Positions 11,301-20,331 are shown, numbered from the stretch's first letter. The stretch is 64,000 nucleotides of DNA from Congregibacter brevis (GCF_045689245.1 NZ_CP136865.1:2604001-2668000), one strand, 5' to 3'. Translations and numbers: made by a program. Notes: generated by a model from the sequence alone, not told the origin.

Positions 11301-11742
11301 GCGGATATCCCTTACCGAGGCCGGGGCCGATCAACAGGCCTTGCCGCAATTGGTATCCGACGGCCAGGTCATGCTTGACCGCCTGTTAGACGACCCTTGG
11401 GCACGCTGGATATTGTCTTCGGAGCATTCTGATCGTGCTTCAGAATTCGCCTTAACACTGGCAACCGGGGAGGGGGCTCGGCAATTGATTCTGGACTATA
11501 TGTTCTTGGATCAAGCTACGGGTGAGCGCTGGGTCGTCGACTACAAAACCAGTACCCCCCAGGAAGACCAGAACGAGGAGCAGTTTCTGGATTCGCAGCT
11601 TGAGATCTATGGCGCTCAGCTGGAGGCCTATGCGATGGCCGTAAAGAAGCGTTTTGACGAACCCGTACGTTGCGCACTGTATTTTCCGGCTCTGGGTAAA
11701 CATGCAGAATGGTTGCCCTCTGCGCTAGTCAACGAGCCTTAG
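8377..11742 (+). CDS. UvrD/Rep-type helicase-nuclease (AddA-like)
   Basis: The ATP-driven 3'-5' helicase and nuclease subunit paired with the preceding AddB-like protein. The helicase motifs are intact: SAPAGSGKT (Walker A), VDEFQDTS (Walker B), GDAMQSIYGFREAN, VNFRSQKGL, MTLHKAKGLEFD and FYVGCTRA. A C-terminal PD-(D/E)XK nuclease follows, with WVVDYKTS. The start is the ATG at 8377, which overlaps the upstream TGA by 4 nt; a start 51 nt further upstream would lie inside addB. The protein is 1121 aa. A RecBCD system is more usual in this class of bacteria. Confidence 0.92.
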   Translation: MIPVDHEARESAVDPLASVCVSAPAGSGKTGLLVRRFLGLLARVKEPESVVAITFTRKAAAEMRGRIVSALRDASLGVEASNPHEEALILAARVASDHDASLGWGLLDNPSRLRIQTIDSFCGYLTRQMPVLSGCGGQVTATDDSRLLYREAIERFLARELNRERQGGERDIDTLLLHLDNNWESALELLSKLLQRREQWQPVFGGAGLRPEDQQSLLEITQALVEFRLDSLRNQLKPYLGDLTQLIAFQAEQLQQGVKFFPESDDLVSWRAVANLLLTTQGDWRKTVNVKTGFPKDAGEPAERKRQMLELLSVLRDSPKEPEADNQQRIDSAALLSELRQVLLLPDVHSEPEHWGVLAAVTRLLPRLGAELLLVFQQAGEVDHAQIAMAALTALGPDEEPTDLALRLDHGLEHLLVDEFQDTSSVQFELIRRLTRGWQEHNEGNSLAPRTLLVVGDAMQSIYGFREANVGLFIRARQEGVGDLSLMPLDLSVNFRSQKGLVTWTNEHFRSGFPSVDDAQLGAVAFREAKAARTEGVAPEIAVFTGDGGHAAEIDALCDKLEEGVSDDEVGSIAILGRSRTQLRPILEALRERGIDVAARDLDTLAQRPLIRDLLTLCTVLCDRFDRYAWLSLLRTPAVALDNADLLLMSQCCPTASEIRDRGFEESETYQSLSRLAKGRVKQLGNLLSWADHYRERLALRVWVEESWLLLHGAASLTSEADLRDVERFFQCLEQLEEAQEPLNGRSLNKAVETLYASPGDERCKVEVMTLHKAKGLEFDWVFIPALAKSTGGQDSELLLWDEFVLPGESPSFLLDIRDTAGGEDAPRLYDYLKAQAKQKRDYEATRLFYVGCTRAADYLWLGATLHWSDKRESYTAPGSGSLLSVIWPTIEETVNVSIASLAEDEAALISAGYRRLQEAPAIEPLAQSTLSQGLELPENYLARAFGTAIHRCVEALSYRSELPLSCDEKLQRLLRISLTEAGADQQALPQLVSDGQVMLDRLLDDPWARWILSSEHSDRASEFALTLATGEGARQLILDYMFLDQATGERWVVDYKTSTPQEDQNEEQFLDSQLEIYGAQLEAYAMAVKKRFDEPVRCALYFPALGKHAEWLPSALVNEP

Positions 11743-11825
11743 CCACTTCTATAATCAAGCGACCCCACGAGATGAGCGTCCCCGTAATGACTAAATCCCG
11801 CTTTCACGCGAGCGAACGCACCTTA

Positions 11826-12995
11826 ATGAGTGACAGACCTACTCTTGCCTCCTTTTTGGGCGGTGCTGCCGCGCTGTTGATGCTCTTCGCTGCAGGTTGC
11901 TCCGACGCTCCGGTGCCAGAGCAAGGCGCTAAATCTCGTCCCGTGAAAATATTCACTGTCGACAGCGGCTTAGGTTCTGAGATACGACAGTTTCCCGCTA
12001 CCATCGAGGCAGCGACGCAGGCCGAGTTGTCCTTTCGCGTGGCGGGTCAACTCGAAGCGCTGCCGGTACGAGAGGGCGATGTGGTCGAGGCCGGTCAGGT
12101 GATAGCACAGCTGGACGCGACGGATTTTCAGAATACCCTCGAGGATCGGGAGGCGGTGTTTGAGAACACCGAGCGTAACTTCCGCCGCGCGGGTGAGCTC
12201 ATCGGGTCCGGTAGTATTTCCCAGCTCGACTACGATCGCATGGAGGCGGACTTTCGTTCGGCTCGGGCAGCGCTTGCCCAAGCAAAGGCCGATGTCAGCT
12301 ACGCGACGCTTCGTGCACCATTCACTGGGAGAATTGCGCGCCGCTATGTCGATAATTTTGAGGAGATCCGCGCCAAACAAAGTATTGTGTATCTGCAGGA
12401 CTCGGAGCTTCTCGACGTCATTATTGCGATGCCGGAGTCCGTGATTCGCTCCGTCACGACGGGCGGTGAGGCCGAACTGTCTAACGGCTCTATCGAGGAA
12501 TCCAGTGCTGATCGAGTGCGCGCCATGGCATCTTTCGATAATCGTCCAAATATCAGCTATGCCCTTGAGATAAAAGAGATCGCGACTAGAGCTGACCCGG
12601 ATACGCAGACCTTTCAAATGACGTTCAGTATGCGCCAGCCCAATGAATTTACAGTTTTACCCGGTATGACCGGGTCCGTGGAGATCGATTTCACAGACGT
12701 TGTGTCCACTGAAGCGGTGACTTGGGTGCCCGCAAGAGCGGTACAGGCCGATGCCAACCTCTCCCCAAGAGTGTTCGTTCTGGACGCCGGTAGTATGCAG
12801 GTACAGAGCGTGAGCATTGAAACCGGCAGGGTGTCCGGCGACATGATCGAAGTGTTGTCGGGCCTGAATGGTGGAGAAGAGATTGTCGCTGTGGGGGCGA
12901 GCTACCTCTCCGATGGCATGCGGGTCACTCGTATGTCTACGGGTGAGCAGGCTGAGCCCCGTGAAGTGACGTCTGACGTAAGCACCGCTCTATGA
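11826..12995 (+). CDS. RND efflux periplasmic adaptor lipoprotein
   Basis: Membrane-fusion protein linking an inner-membrane RND pump to an outer-membrane channel. The chosen start (MSDRPTLASF) gives a lipoprotein signal peptide with lipobox LFAAGC, the lipidated cysteine being residue 25. Starts at 11772 or 11709 would bury this signal behind a long leader, and the latter would overlap addA. The lipoyl/barrel-sandwich halves (VAGQLEALPVREGDVVEAGQ; YATLRAPFTGRIARR) flank a short coiled-coil hairpin. The stop overlaps the pump gene start (ATGA), indicating translational coupling. Confidence 0.92.
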   Translation: MSDRPTLASFLGGAAALLMLFAAGCSDAPVPEQGAKSRPVKIFTVDSGLGSEIRQFPATIEAATQAELSFRVAGQLEALPVREGDVVEAGQVIAQLDATDFQNTLEDREAVFENTERNFRRAGELIGSGSISQLDYDRMEADFRSARAALAQAKADVSYATLRAPFTGRIARRYVDNFEEIRAKQSIVYLQDSELLDVIIAMPESVIRSVTTGGEAELSNGSIEESSADRVRAMASFDNRPNISYALEIKEIATRADPDTQTFQMTFSMRQPNEFTVLPGMTGSVEIDFTDVVSTEAVTWVPARAVQADANLSPRVFVLDAGSMQVQSVSIETGRVSGDMIEVLSGLNGGEEIVAVGASYLSDGMRVTRMSTGEQAEPREVTSDVSTAL

Positions 12996-15900
12996 GTATC
13001 GGCGCCTATTCGGTACGCACACCAGTTATCTCGTGGTTGGTCGTCGTCATAATGGTGTTTGGCGGGATCTTCGGTTTTCAAAAGATGGGCAAGCTGGAAG
13101 ATCCTGCTTTTACTATCAAAATGGCGAAGATTATTACCCAGTACCCAGGTGCATCTGCGCAGGAGGTCCATGATGAGGTGACCTACCACCTCGAAGACGC
13201 TATTCAAAAGCTGCCCCAGCTGAAGCGTCTCAAGATGTCCGTATCGCGGCCCGGCCTTTCGGACATCACCATTGAGTTTAAGGATGAGTACGGCGCGGCG
13301 GATTTACCCAACGTGTTTGATGAGCTGCGAAGAAAAATCACCGACGTACGCCCCAAGCTCCCCCCGGGCGCTCAGGCCCCCATAGTTATTGACGACTTTG
13401 GTGATGTGTATGGCGTTTATCTCATGCTTACAGGGGATGGTTACTCTTGGCGTGACCTCTATGACGTGGCTGATGACATCAAGCGTCAGTTGGTTCTCGT
13501 TAAAGGCGTGCGCAAAGTCTCCATTGACGGAGAGCAGCAGGAGGTTGTCTACCTGGACATGTCCCGCTCCCGTTTAGCGGAATTGGGCATTGATCCGGCG
13601 ACTATCGCTGGCGTGTTGGGCTCGCAAAACTCTGTGGTTGATGCGGGCAACGTGCGAGTCGGTGATGATTACCTTCGCATTAAGCCCACGGGTGAGTTTG
13701 ATTCGGTGCAGGAAATAGGGGATGTGCTCATCTCGTCCCAAGAGCGAAGCCTCGTGCGCCTTAAGGACATCGCTACCATTACTCGCGCCTACGAAGCTGT
13801 GCCGGTCAAAATGTACTATCACAACGGCCAGCGTGCGTTGAGCGTTGGGATCAGTATGGCCCAGGGCGAGAACGTCGTTGAGGTTGGTAAACGTCTGAAT
13901 CAACGCATCGCTGATTTGCAGTCTCTCACCCCGGTTGGTATGTCTCTGGAAGCAGTTTACGACCAACCGGCGGAAGTCGAAAAGTCCGTGGGAGGTTTCA
14001 TTGTCAGTGTCGGTCAAGCGGTGGCGATCGTCATCGCGGTACTGCTGCTTTTCATGGGTTTGCGCACGGGATTGATTATCGGGTCCGTGCTGTTGATCAC
14101 GGTCGCCGGTACGTTGCTACTGATGTATCTGTTCGGTATCGAGCTTCAGCGTATATCTCTCGGCGCCTTGGTTATCGCTTTGGGGATGCTGGTCGATAAC
14201 GCCATCGTGGTGGCGGAGGGTATGCAGGTCCGGATGCAGTCCGGCATGAAAGCACTGCCGGCGGCGACAGAAGCCGTAGGTAAAACAGTTTGGGCACTGC
14301 TTGGCGGAACCGCGATCGGTATTCTGGCGTTTTCCGCTATCGGACTATCGCCGGATAACACGGGCGAGTTCGCCGGCTCATTGTTCTACGTGATACTCAT
14401 TTCCTTAAGCTTGAGCTGGATAACCGCGGTCAGCACCACTCCATTGCTTTGTGCGCTTCTTCTTAAGCCGGGCGGGCCCGAGCAAGATCTGGATCCCTAT
14501 GACGGTAAGATGTTTCAGGCCTACCGCGCAGTCGTAGCTTTCGCTGTGGATCACCGTCGTTTTACGCTGGTCTTGGTCGCAGGCCTGTTTGTTCTAGGTG
14601 TGGTCGGTTTTGGCAACGTGAAGAGCGGCTTCTTTCCTGCATCGAGTACACCACTGTTTTTTGTGGATATCTATGAACCTGAAGGTTCTGATATCCGGCG
14701 AACACGAGATGACACGCTAAAAATTGCGAAATTTCTCCGTGAGCAGCCGGGCGTACAGAAAACGACAACGGTGATAGGTGGAGCGCACCAACGTTTTACG
14801 CTAGTTTATGACGCGCGGGAGCCTACGCCGGTGTACAGCCAAATTATTGTGCGTACGGATGACCCGTCTCAGGTTCAGGAGCTGCAGCAGCTCGTGGCTG
14901 AAAAGATCCGTAGCGAAGCGCCGTGGATAGACCCGATCGTTAAGTCATTGCGGATAGGTCCCGGACGCGACGCAAAGATTGAGGCGCGTTTTTCAGGGCC
15001 TGACGCCACAGTGTTGCGACAGCTCTCTGAGCAAGCCGAAGCCATCATGCGTGATGACGCAGAGGCGGTGGATATTCGCAACGACTGGCGTTCACCGGTC
15101 AAGCTGGTTACCCCGATATTTAATGAACAGGTGGGGAGGCAGTTGGGGATCAGCCGAGAAGATCTCGGTGATGCGATGAAGTACGCCTTTGATGGCTTAC
15201 CGGCCGGAAGTTATCGGGACGGCAATCGAGTGCTACCGCTAAAAATGCGCGCGACAGAGAGCGAGCGCGTAGACGTTGATGCTATGCGCGACGTGCAGAT
15301 ATGGAGCGCCGTACTGGGGCAAACTGTACCGGCCTCTGCCGTCATTTCCGGCTATCGCACTGACTGGGAGAATGCCTTACTCCGCGGTCGCAATCGCATT
15401 CAGACCATTATCGCTTCCTGCAACCCCTCGGGAGAGTTGGCCACACCTTTGTTTGACAGAATCCGTCCGCAAATAGAAGCCATTGAGTTGCCCGCGGGCT
15501 ACTCGGTCTCCTGGGGTGGAGAGTACGAAGACAACGCGAATGCTCAGCAGGGCTTAGGTCGCTCTTTACCCGTCGGTATTCTGTTGATGATCCTCACGAG
15601 TATTGTGCTCTTCGGCAAGCTCCGGCAGCCGTTGATCATTTGGCTGACCGTTCCTCTGGCAATTGTTGGTATCAGCGCGGGATTGCTCGCGACCAACGGC
15701 GCCTTCGACTTTATGTCGATGCTTGGAGCGCTCTCTCTCATTGGGTTATTGATCAAGAACGCGATCGTTTTGATTGAAGAGATCGATCAACAAATTGCCG
15801 AGGGCAAAGACTCTTACGACGCTATTCTCGATTCCGCTGTCTCACGGGCTCGCCCCGTTGTTCTGGCAGCGGGAACGACAATTCTGGGATTGATTCCGCT

Positions 15901-16039
15901 GCTGTCCGACGTGTTCTTTGTGAACATGTCAGTCACGATTATGGCGGGTTTGGGCTTTGCATCGGTTCTGACATTAACCGTCGTGCCAACGCTTTACGCC
16001 GTGTTCTTCGGGATTAAGAAAGAAGAGCGCGTTTCCTGA
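12992..16039 (+). CDS. RND efflux pump permease (AcrB/TriC-like)
   Basis: Proton-driven inner-membrane pump exporting small hydrophobic or toxic compounds. The 1015-aa protein has the 12-helix RND layout with two large periplasmic loops. The central proton-relay helix reads GMLVDNAIVVAEG: one aspartate followed by Asn, where AcrB has Asp-Asp. I recall this Asp-Asn form from TriC-type pumps. It overlaps the adaptor gene by 4 nt. No TolC-like gene is adjacent, so a channel encoded elsewhere must serve it. The substrate cannot be read from sequence. Confidence 0.93.
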   Translation: MSIGAYSVRTPVISWLVVVIMVFGGIFGFQKMGKLEDPAFTIKMAKIITQYPGASAQEVHDEVTYHLEDAIQKLPQLKRLKMSVSRPGLSDITIEFKDEYGAADLPNVFDELRRKITDVRPKLPPGAQAPIVIDDFGDVYGVYLMLTGDGYSWRDLYDVADDIKRQLVLVKGVRKVSIDGEQQEVVYLDMSRSRLAELGIDPATIAGVLGSQNSVVDAGNVRVGDDYLRIKPTGEFDSVQEIGDVLISSQERSLVRLKDIATITRAYEAVPVKMYYHNGQRALSVGISMAQGENVVEVGKRLNQRIADLQSLTPVGMSLEAVYDQPAEVEKSVGGFIVSVGQAVAIVIAVLLLFMGLRTGLIIGSVLLITVAGTLLLMYLFGIELQRISLGALVIALGMLVDNAIVVAEGMQVRMQSGMKALPAATEAVGKTVWALLGGTAIGILAFSAIGLSPDNTGEFAGSLFYVILISLSLSWITAVSTTPLLCALLLKPGGPEQDLDPYDGKMFQAYRAVVAFAVDHRRFTLVLVAGLFVLGVVGFGNVKSGFFPASSTPLFFVDIYEPEGSDIRRTRDDTLKIAKFLREQPGVQKTTTVIGGAHQRFTLVYDAREPTPVYSQIIVRTDDPSQVQELQQLVAEKIRSEAPWIDPIVKSLRIGPGRDAKIEARFSGPDATVLRQLSEQAEAIMRDDAEAVDIRNDWRSPVKLVTPIFNEQVGRQLGISREDLGDAMKYAFDGLPAGSYRDGNRVLPLKMRATESERVDVDAMRDVQIWSAVLGQTVPASAVISGYRTDWENALLRGRNRIQTIIASCNPSGELATPLFDRIRPQIEAIELPAGYSVSWGGEYEDNANAQQGLGRSLPVGILLMILTSIVLFGKLRQPLIIWLTVPLAIVGISAGLLATNGAFDFMSMLGALSLIGLLIKNAIVLIEEIDQQIAEGKDSYDAILDSAVSRARPVVLAAGTTILGLIPLLSDVFFVNMSVTIMAGLGFASVLTLTVVPTLYAVFFGIKKEERVS

Positions 16040-16065
16040 AGGAGCGGCCGGCGGCTTAGAGTGGC

Positions 16066-17418
16066 TTAATCGCCCCCAAGAAACAGCGTTAAAGATTGGC
16101 CCGGTTGTAGGTAGCGGTCCGGGTCGAGATCATTCCAGTTGATGATTTCGTCGATGGTAATGTCAAAGCGCTCGGCGATTTCGTAAAGAGAGTCACCGCT
16201 GCGTACCGTGTAGCCTCGGCGAACTCCTGTACTGCCGCGTTGCGAAAGGGCGAGGCTAGCCTGCCAAGCGGCACTGTCAGGGATCATGAGTGTGTCCCCA
16301 GCCCGAATCAAGTTGCCTCTTAGGTTGTTCACTTCGCGAAGCAGGCCGACTTGGGTATCAAAGTTCTTGGCGATGCGAATGAGGCTATCACCCCTCCGGA
16401 TTCTGTAGTGCTGCCAGGTAACACGCTCTGAATCAGGAAGATTTGAGAGTGCTCGCTCGAGAGGATCTGCCACGGCGACGGGTACGAGAATTTTTCCATC
16501 CCCTTGCGGTGCGGTAGCCCAACGCAGTTGCCCTGGGTTGAAGCTTCGTAATTCTATGAGGTCTACACCAGCGAGCTCCGCAGCGCGAAGCATTTCGATT
16601 TGCCCGCCCGTTTTGATCGCAGCAAATGACGGCGTGTTAGGTACGTCGGGTAGCGTGACTTCTAAGGCTTCGCTAAAAGCAACGATGGTGCTTAAAGCGA
16701 TGAGACGAGGCACGTAGCGGCGAGTTTCCCTAGGGAGCTCCAAAGACCAGTAATCTATTGGTAGTCCCTTACTCTGATTGCGCTTGATTGCTCGGTTTAC
16801 TCGTCCCTTGCCCGAATTGTAAGCGGCGAGGGCAAGGAGCCAATCACCGTCGAAATCGACGCTCAGGGACTCAAGGTAGTCCAAGGCGTGAGTGGTGGAG
16901 TCTCGGATGTCCAGTCTGGCATCGAACCACCAGTCTCTGCGCATACCCAGATAATCTGCCGTGCCAGGCATGATCTGCCACAGGCCCGCTGCGCTTTGGT
17001 TAGAAATAGCAAAGGGGTTTAATGCGCTTTCGACAAGAGGAAGCATTGCGATTTCTATGGGCATGTCCCGCGCCTCTACTTCTTCCACCAAATGGTAGAG
17101 GTAACGCGCGGCGCGAGGCTCGATCAGTTCAAAGTAGCGGGACTGCTTTAAGTAGTGTTCCCGTGCTGCTCCGATGCGCGCGTTGTGCAGGGTATGCATG
17201 ACCAGCTGGCGGCGAATCCGATCCCAAAGGTCCACAGGTGGCCCTAGGGGCATGTCGTCTTCAAGCTCGCTCGCTGGAGGTAGTATCTCCGCCGCAGGAG
17301 TTACGGATGCCGTTGACTCAGTCTGCTTCGTATCCTGAATGCTACAGGCGCTTAAAAAGAGCAGTAGGCAAGCTACCGTAACGCGATAGATGAGTGTTTT
17401 CAGAACTGATCCTTCCAT
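16066..17418 (-). CDS. mltD: Membrane-bound lytic murein transglycosylase D
   Basis: Cleaves glycan strands of peptidoglycan in the periplasm, anchored to the outer membrane. The 450-aa lipoprotein has lipobox FLSAC (Cys25). Its SLT domain (about residues 105-230) has the catalytic glutamate Glu130 in MLPLVESALNPFA, followed by SAAGLWQIMPGT. Two C-terminal LysM repeats (YRIRRGDSLIRIAKNF and YTVRSGDSLYEIAERF) bind peptidoglycan. Length and domain order match E. coli MltD. The start lies 19 nt inside the end of gloB, so the two are probably cotranscribed. Confidence 0.95.
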   Translation of the reverse strand: MEGSVLKTLIYRVTVACLLLFLSACSIQDTKQTESTASVTPAAEILPPASELEDDMPLGPPVDLWDRIRRQLVMHTLHNARIGAAREHYLKQSRYFELIEPRAARYLYHLVEEVEARDMPIEIAMLPLVESALNPFAISNQSAAGLWQIMPGTADYLGMRRDWWFDARLDIRDSTTHALDYLESLSVDFDGDWLLALAAYNSGKGRVNRAIKRNQSKGLPIDYWSLELPRETRRYVPRLIALSTIVAFSEALEVTLPDVPNTPSFAAIKTGGQIEMLRAAELAGVDLIELRSFNPGQLRWATAPQGDGKILVPVAVADPLERALSNLPDSERVTWQHYRIRRGDSLIRIAKNFDTQVGLLREVNNLRGNLIRAGDTLMIPDSAAWQASLALSQRGSTGVRRGYTVRSGDSLYEIAERFDITIDEIINWNDLDPDRYLQPGQSLTLFLGGD

Positions 17419-18194
17419 GCTCGAAGACCCGCAAAGACCTCTACGGGGTCGCCGCCAGCGCCACGTCCTGTTGATTCAAGACCTTCTGCAAGCTGCGCGT
17501 CAGCGCTTCGCAAGAAAGGGTTGGTCGCTAGCTCCAAAGCGATAGTAGAGGGTACGGTTGGGATCCCTTTGGCGCGGAGCGCCAGCGCTTTGGCCTCGCG
17601 TTGTTGCAGATCGTCATTGTCAGGATCGGCAGCTCTGGCAAAGGCAAGGTTCGCCAGCGTGTATTCATGGGCACAATAGACGGCCGTTTCGGGAGGCAGA
17701 GCCGCTAGCCGATGAAGGGACTCATGCATCATGCCAGGATTCCCTTCGAAAATGCGCCCACAGCCTCCCGCAAAAAGTGTGTCGCCACAAAAAACTGCCG
17801 GCTCTTCTCCTGCACGGTAGTAAGCAATGTGATCGAGCGTATGCCCGGGAACAGTAATGATGTCGAAGGAGTAGTCACCTACGACTATGTGATCACCTGC
17901 GCCGAGCTCTATATCGATGCCATCAATATTGGGATTGGCAGGGCCATACACCGGACATTCGTGGTCACTCTTAAGCGTTTTCAGTCCACCTACGTGATCG
18001 AAGTGATGGTGGGTGATTAAAATGCCGCTGAGTGACAGTCCATATTGCTTTAGGGCTGCTTCTACGGGGGCCGCATCTCCAGGATCAACAACCAAAGCGC
18101 TGCGATCTGAGTTTCGAAGGAGCCAAATATAGTTATCGCTGAAGGCGGGGAGGCCTACTATGCTGGGCATAGTGTTGGCGACAGTGCTGGACAT
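17400..18194 (-). CDS. gloB: Hydroxyacylglutathione hydrolase (glyoxalase II)
   Basis: Hydrolyses S-lactoylglutathione to lactate and glutathione, the second step of methylglyoxal detoxification. The 264-aa metallo-beta-lactamase-fold protein has the binuclear zinc motif THHHFDHVGG, then VPGHTLDHIAY, FCGDTLFAGGCGR and CAHEYT. The GloB C-terminal domain ends in LRAWKDQF. The ATG at 18194 is used; the ATG at 18170 (MPSIVGLPAF) aligns better with E. coli GloB and is an alternative. It sits next to mltD and is divergent from the yafS-like gene. Confidence 0.95.
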   Translation of the reverse strand: MSSTVANTMPSIVGLPAFSDNYIWLLRNSDRSALVVDPGDAAPVEAALKQYGLSLSGILITHHHFDHVGGLKTLKSDHECPVYGPANPNIDGIDIELGAGDHIVVGDYSFDIITVPGHTLDHIAYYRAGEEPAVFCGDTLFAGGCGRIFEGNPGMMHESLHRLAALPPETAVYCAHEYTLANLAFARAADPDNDDLQQREAKALALRAKGIPTVPSTIALELATNPFLRSADAQLAEGLESTGRGAGGDPVEVFAGLRAWKDQF

Positions 18195-18315
18195 AGAATG
18201 TTCTCAGTTCGTAAACAAAAAAAGCTTTTTGGAGACGCCCTATATTTACCGCAGTCAGTCGTTGCATGCAGGCACTAGTCTGGCTACTCTCGTTATCGTG
18301 AAGAGCGTCGCGAAC

Positions 18316-19098
18316 ATGCAGTCTATCGAGATTTCCCGAGCTCTGGAATCCTGGTACGCAAGAGATTCCGGCGAAGAGCTCTGCACCGCGATTCGACAGT
18401 GTTTGGAACCCGTCCTCGGCCTGTCTTTTGGTTATCACATACTTCAGATAGGCCCCCTCGCACAGCGAAGTTTGATTGCCGACAGTCCCATTAATCATCA
18501 AATTTTTGCGAGTGGCGCCGTTGATCGCTCTGCGTCTCTGTATTGTCATGGTGATGAGCTACCCCTAGAGAGTGACAGCGTAGATACTGTGGTTGCCTTC
18601 CATGCCCTCGAATTTGACGAGCATCCTCATGGCAGCCTCCGTGAGATGCAGCGGGTGCTTAGACCCCATGGTCACCTGATCGTAGTGGGCTTCAACCCCT
18701 ACAGCCTTTTAGGCGCTGCGCACTATGCCCGAGGCCTGCACAAGGGCAGTCTTTGGAACAGGCAGCGGCATCGCCCCGTAAGTCTCCACCGACTGACCGA
18801 CTGGTTGAGGTTGCTTGATTGCGAGCTAGAGGGCTCACAGCAGCTCTTCCCCGTACCGCTCGCGGGAACGGGGCGATTGCGGAACTTCGCCGGTCGCGTT
18901 GACGAGTGGGCGTCCGACCATGGTCTTCCGGGCGGGAGCGTATACATCGCCCACGCTATCAAGCAGATAGCCGGGGTTCGTCGCCCGCGTAGCTTGAAGG
19001 TGCGGGCGCGGGAAAGCTTTAGAGGGCTCAGTGTCGCGAGCAGTCCGGCCCCCACTCCTCGGCAGCCGCGCAGCGATAATAGCGATCTAGCGGCCTAA
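18316..19098 (+). CDS. YafS-like SAM-dependent methyltransferase
   Basis: Class I methyltransferase-fold protein of unknown substrate. The fold is supported by LPLESDSVDTVVAFHALEF, followed by REMQRVLRPHGHLIVVGFNP. The usual glycine-rich AdoMet motif is weak (LQIGPLAQ instead of a D-x-G-x-G-x-G type), so activity is not assured. I chose the ATG at 18316 (MQSIEISRAL, 260 aa). The frame is open back to 18160, but that would overlap gloB. Position between gloB and rnhA is the same as yafS in E. coli. Confidence 0.8.
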   Translation: MQSIEISRALESWYARDSGEELCTAIRQCLEPVLGLSFGYHILQIGPLAQRSLIADSPINHQIFASGAVDRSASLYCHGDELPLESDSVDTVVAFHALEFDEHPHGSLREMQRVLRPHGHLIVVGFNPYSLLGAAHYARGLHKGSLWNRQRHRPVSLHRLTDWLRLLDCELEGSQQLFPVPLAGTGRLRNFAGRVDEWASDHGLPGGSVYIAHAIKQIAGVRRPRSLKVRARESFRGLSVASSPAPTPRQPRSDNSDLAA

Positions 19099-19125
19099 AT
19101 CCATCTTCGAAGAGTTTAAGATTGT

Positions 19126-19563
19126 ATGAAACGCGTTGAGTTGTTCACGGATGGGGCCTGCCGTGGAAACCCCGGCCCTGGTGGTTGGGGCGCACTACTG
19201 TCCTACGGTAAAAATGAACGCGAGCTCTATGGCGCTGCAGCGGACACCACCAACAACCGCATGGAGCTTAGTGCTGCGATTGAGGGCTTAGCGGCTTTGA
19301 GTGAACCTTGTGAGGTGACCCTGGTCACTGACTCGACCTATGTTATGAAAGGTATTACCGAATGGCTGCCCAACTGGAAACGCCGAGGCTGGAAGACCGC
19401 GGCGAAAAAGCCCGTCGCTAACGCTGATCTTTGGCAACGCCTCGAAGCCGAGTGCCAGAGGCACACGATCGAGTGGGAATGGGTGAAAGGACATAGCGGT
19501 CATCCGGGAAATGAACGGGCAGACGCGCTAGCTAATAAAGCCATCGACGAAATGCTCTCCTAG
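19126..19563 (+). CDS. rnhA: Ribonuclease HI
   Basis: Cuts the RNA strand of RNA-DNA hybrids, removing Okazaki primers and R-loops. The 145-aa protein keeps the four acidic catalytic residues in LFTDGACRGNPGPGGWG, NNRMELSA, VTDSTYV and GNERADALA. It also has the basic substrate-handle region (NWKRRGWKTAAKKPVAN). It lies 27 nt after the yafS-like gene and 23 nt before dnaQ, probably one transcript. Confidence 0.97.
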   Translation: MKRVELFTDGACRGNPGPGGWGALLSYGKNERELYGAAADTTNNRMELSAAIEGLAALSEPCEVTLVTDSTYVMKGITEWLPNWKRRGWKTAAKKPVANADLWQRLEAECQRHTIEWEWVKGHSGHPGNERADALANKAIDEMLS

Positions 19564-19586
19564 TCTGAATATCAGGGATTACTGAA

Positions 19587-20309
19587 ATGCGACAAATAGT
19601 CTTGGACACCGAGACCACGGGGCTCGAAGTTAGTCAGGGCCATAGAATTATTGAGATCGGTTGTGTTGAGTTGGAAAACCGCCAGCTGACGGGCCGTCAC
19701 TTTCATCGTTACATCAACCCCGAACGGGATATCGACGCTGGCGCTATCGAAGTCCATGGGATTACGGCGACGTTTCTCGCTGACAAGCCAGTGTTTGCGG
19801 CTGTCGCAAAGGACTTCGTTGACTTTGTTGATGGCGCAGAGCTGATTATTCACAACGCGCCCTTCGATATTGGATTTCTTGACAGCGAACTGAGCCGTCT
19901 AGACGCCACGGCTCTGCCTCTCGCAAAACGCTGTGAAGTAACTGACACCCTGATTATGGCCAGGAGCCGGCACCCGGGGCAGCGTAACAGCCTAGACGCA
20001 CTCTGCGGACGTTACGGCGTTGACAACTCCAGCAGGGATCTTCACGGCGCGCTTTTAGATGCTGAGATTTTGGCGGACGTGTATCTGACGATGACGGGCG
20101 GGCAAACCGCCCTTGCGCTTGGGGGCACCGATGATGGCAGTCAGGGAAGGGCCCGATCGAGCGGCCTTCGCCGCCTTCCTGCAGACCGAGCTAGGTTACC
20201 GGTCATACAGCCATCAGCCGACGAACTTGCAGCTCACGAGGCGCAACTGGATAGCATCGCTTCGGCGGGAGTTGAGCCGCTATGGAGACATCTCTCCAAT
20301 AGCGGCTAG
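19587..20309 (+). CDS. dnaQ: DNA polymerase III epsilon (proofreading) subunit
   Basis: The 3'-5' exonuclease that proofreads for the replicative polymerase. The DEDDh exonuclease motifs are clear: LDTETTGLE (Exo I), HNAPFDIGFLD (Exo II) and HGALLDAEILADVY (Exo III). The tail after about residue 180 would bind the alpha subunit. The sequence GGGAT lies upstream of the ATG. In E. coli rnhA and dnaQ are divergent neighbours; here they point the same way. It converges on nhaB. Confidence 0.96.
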   Translation: MRQIVLDTETTGLEVSQGHRIIEIGCVELENRQLTGRHFHRYINPERDIDAGAIEVHGITATFLADKPVFAAVAKDFVDFVDGAELIIHNAPFDIGFLDSELSRLDATALPLAKRCEVTDTLIMARSRHPGQRNSLDALCGRYGVDNSSRDLHGALLDAEILADVYLTMTGGQTALALGGTDDGSQGRARSSGLRRLPADRARLPVIQPSADELAAHEAQLDSIASAGVEPLWRHLSNSG

Positions 20310-20331
20310 CGCGTGATATGGCTCCGCGGTA

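Noticed and set aside
11970..12617. Antisense reading frame of 215 codons
   Set aside because: It is opposite the RND adaptor gene, which has clear domains and a lipobox. The antisense product has no motif.
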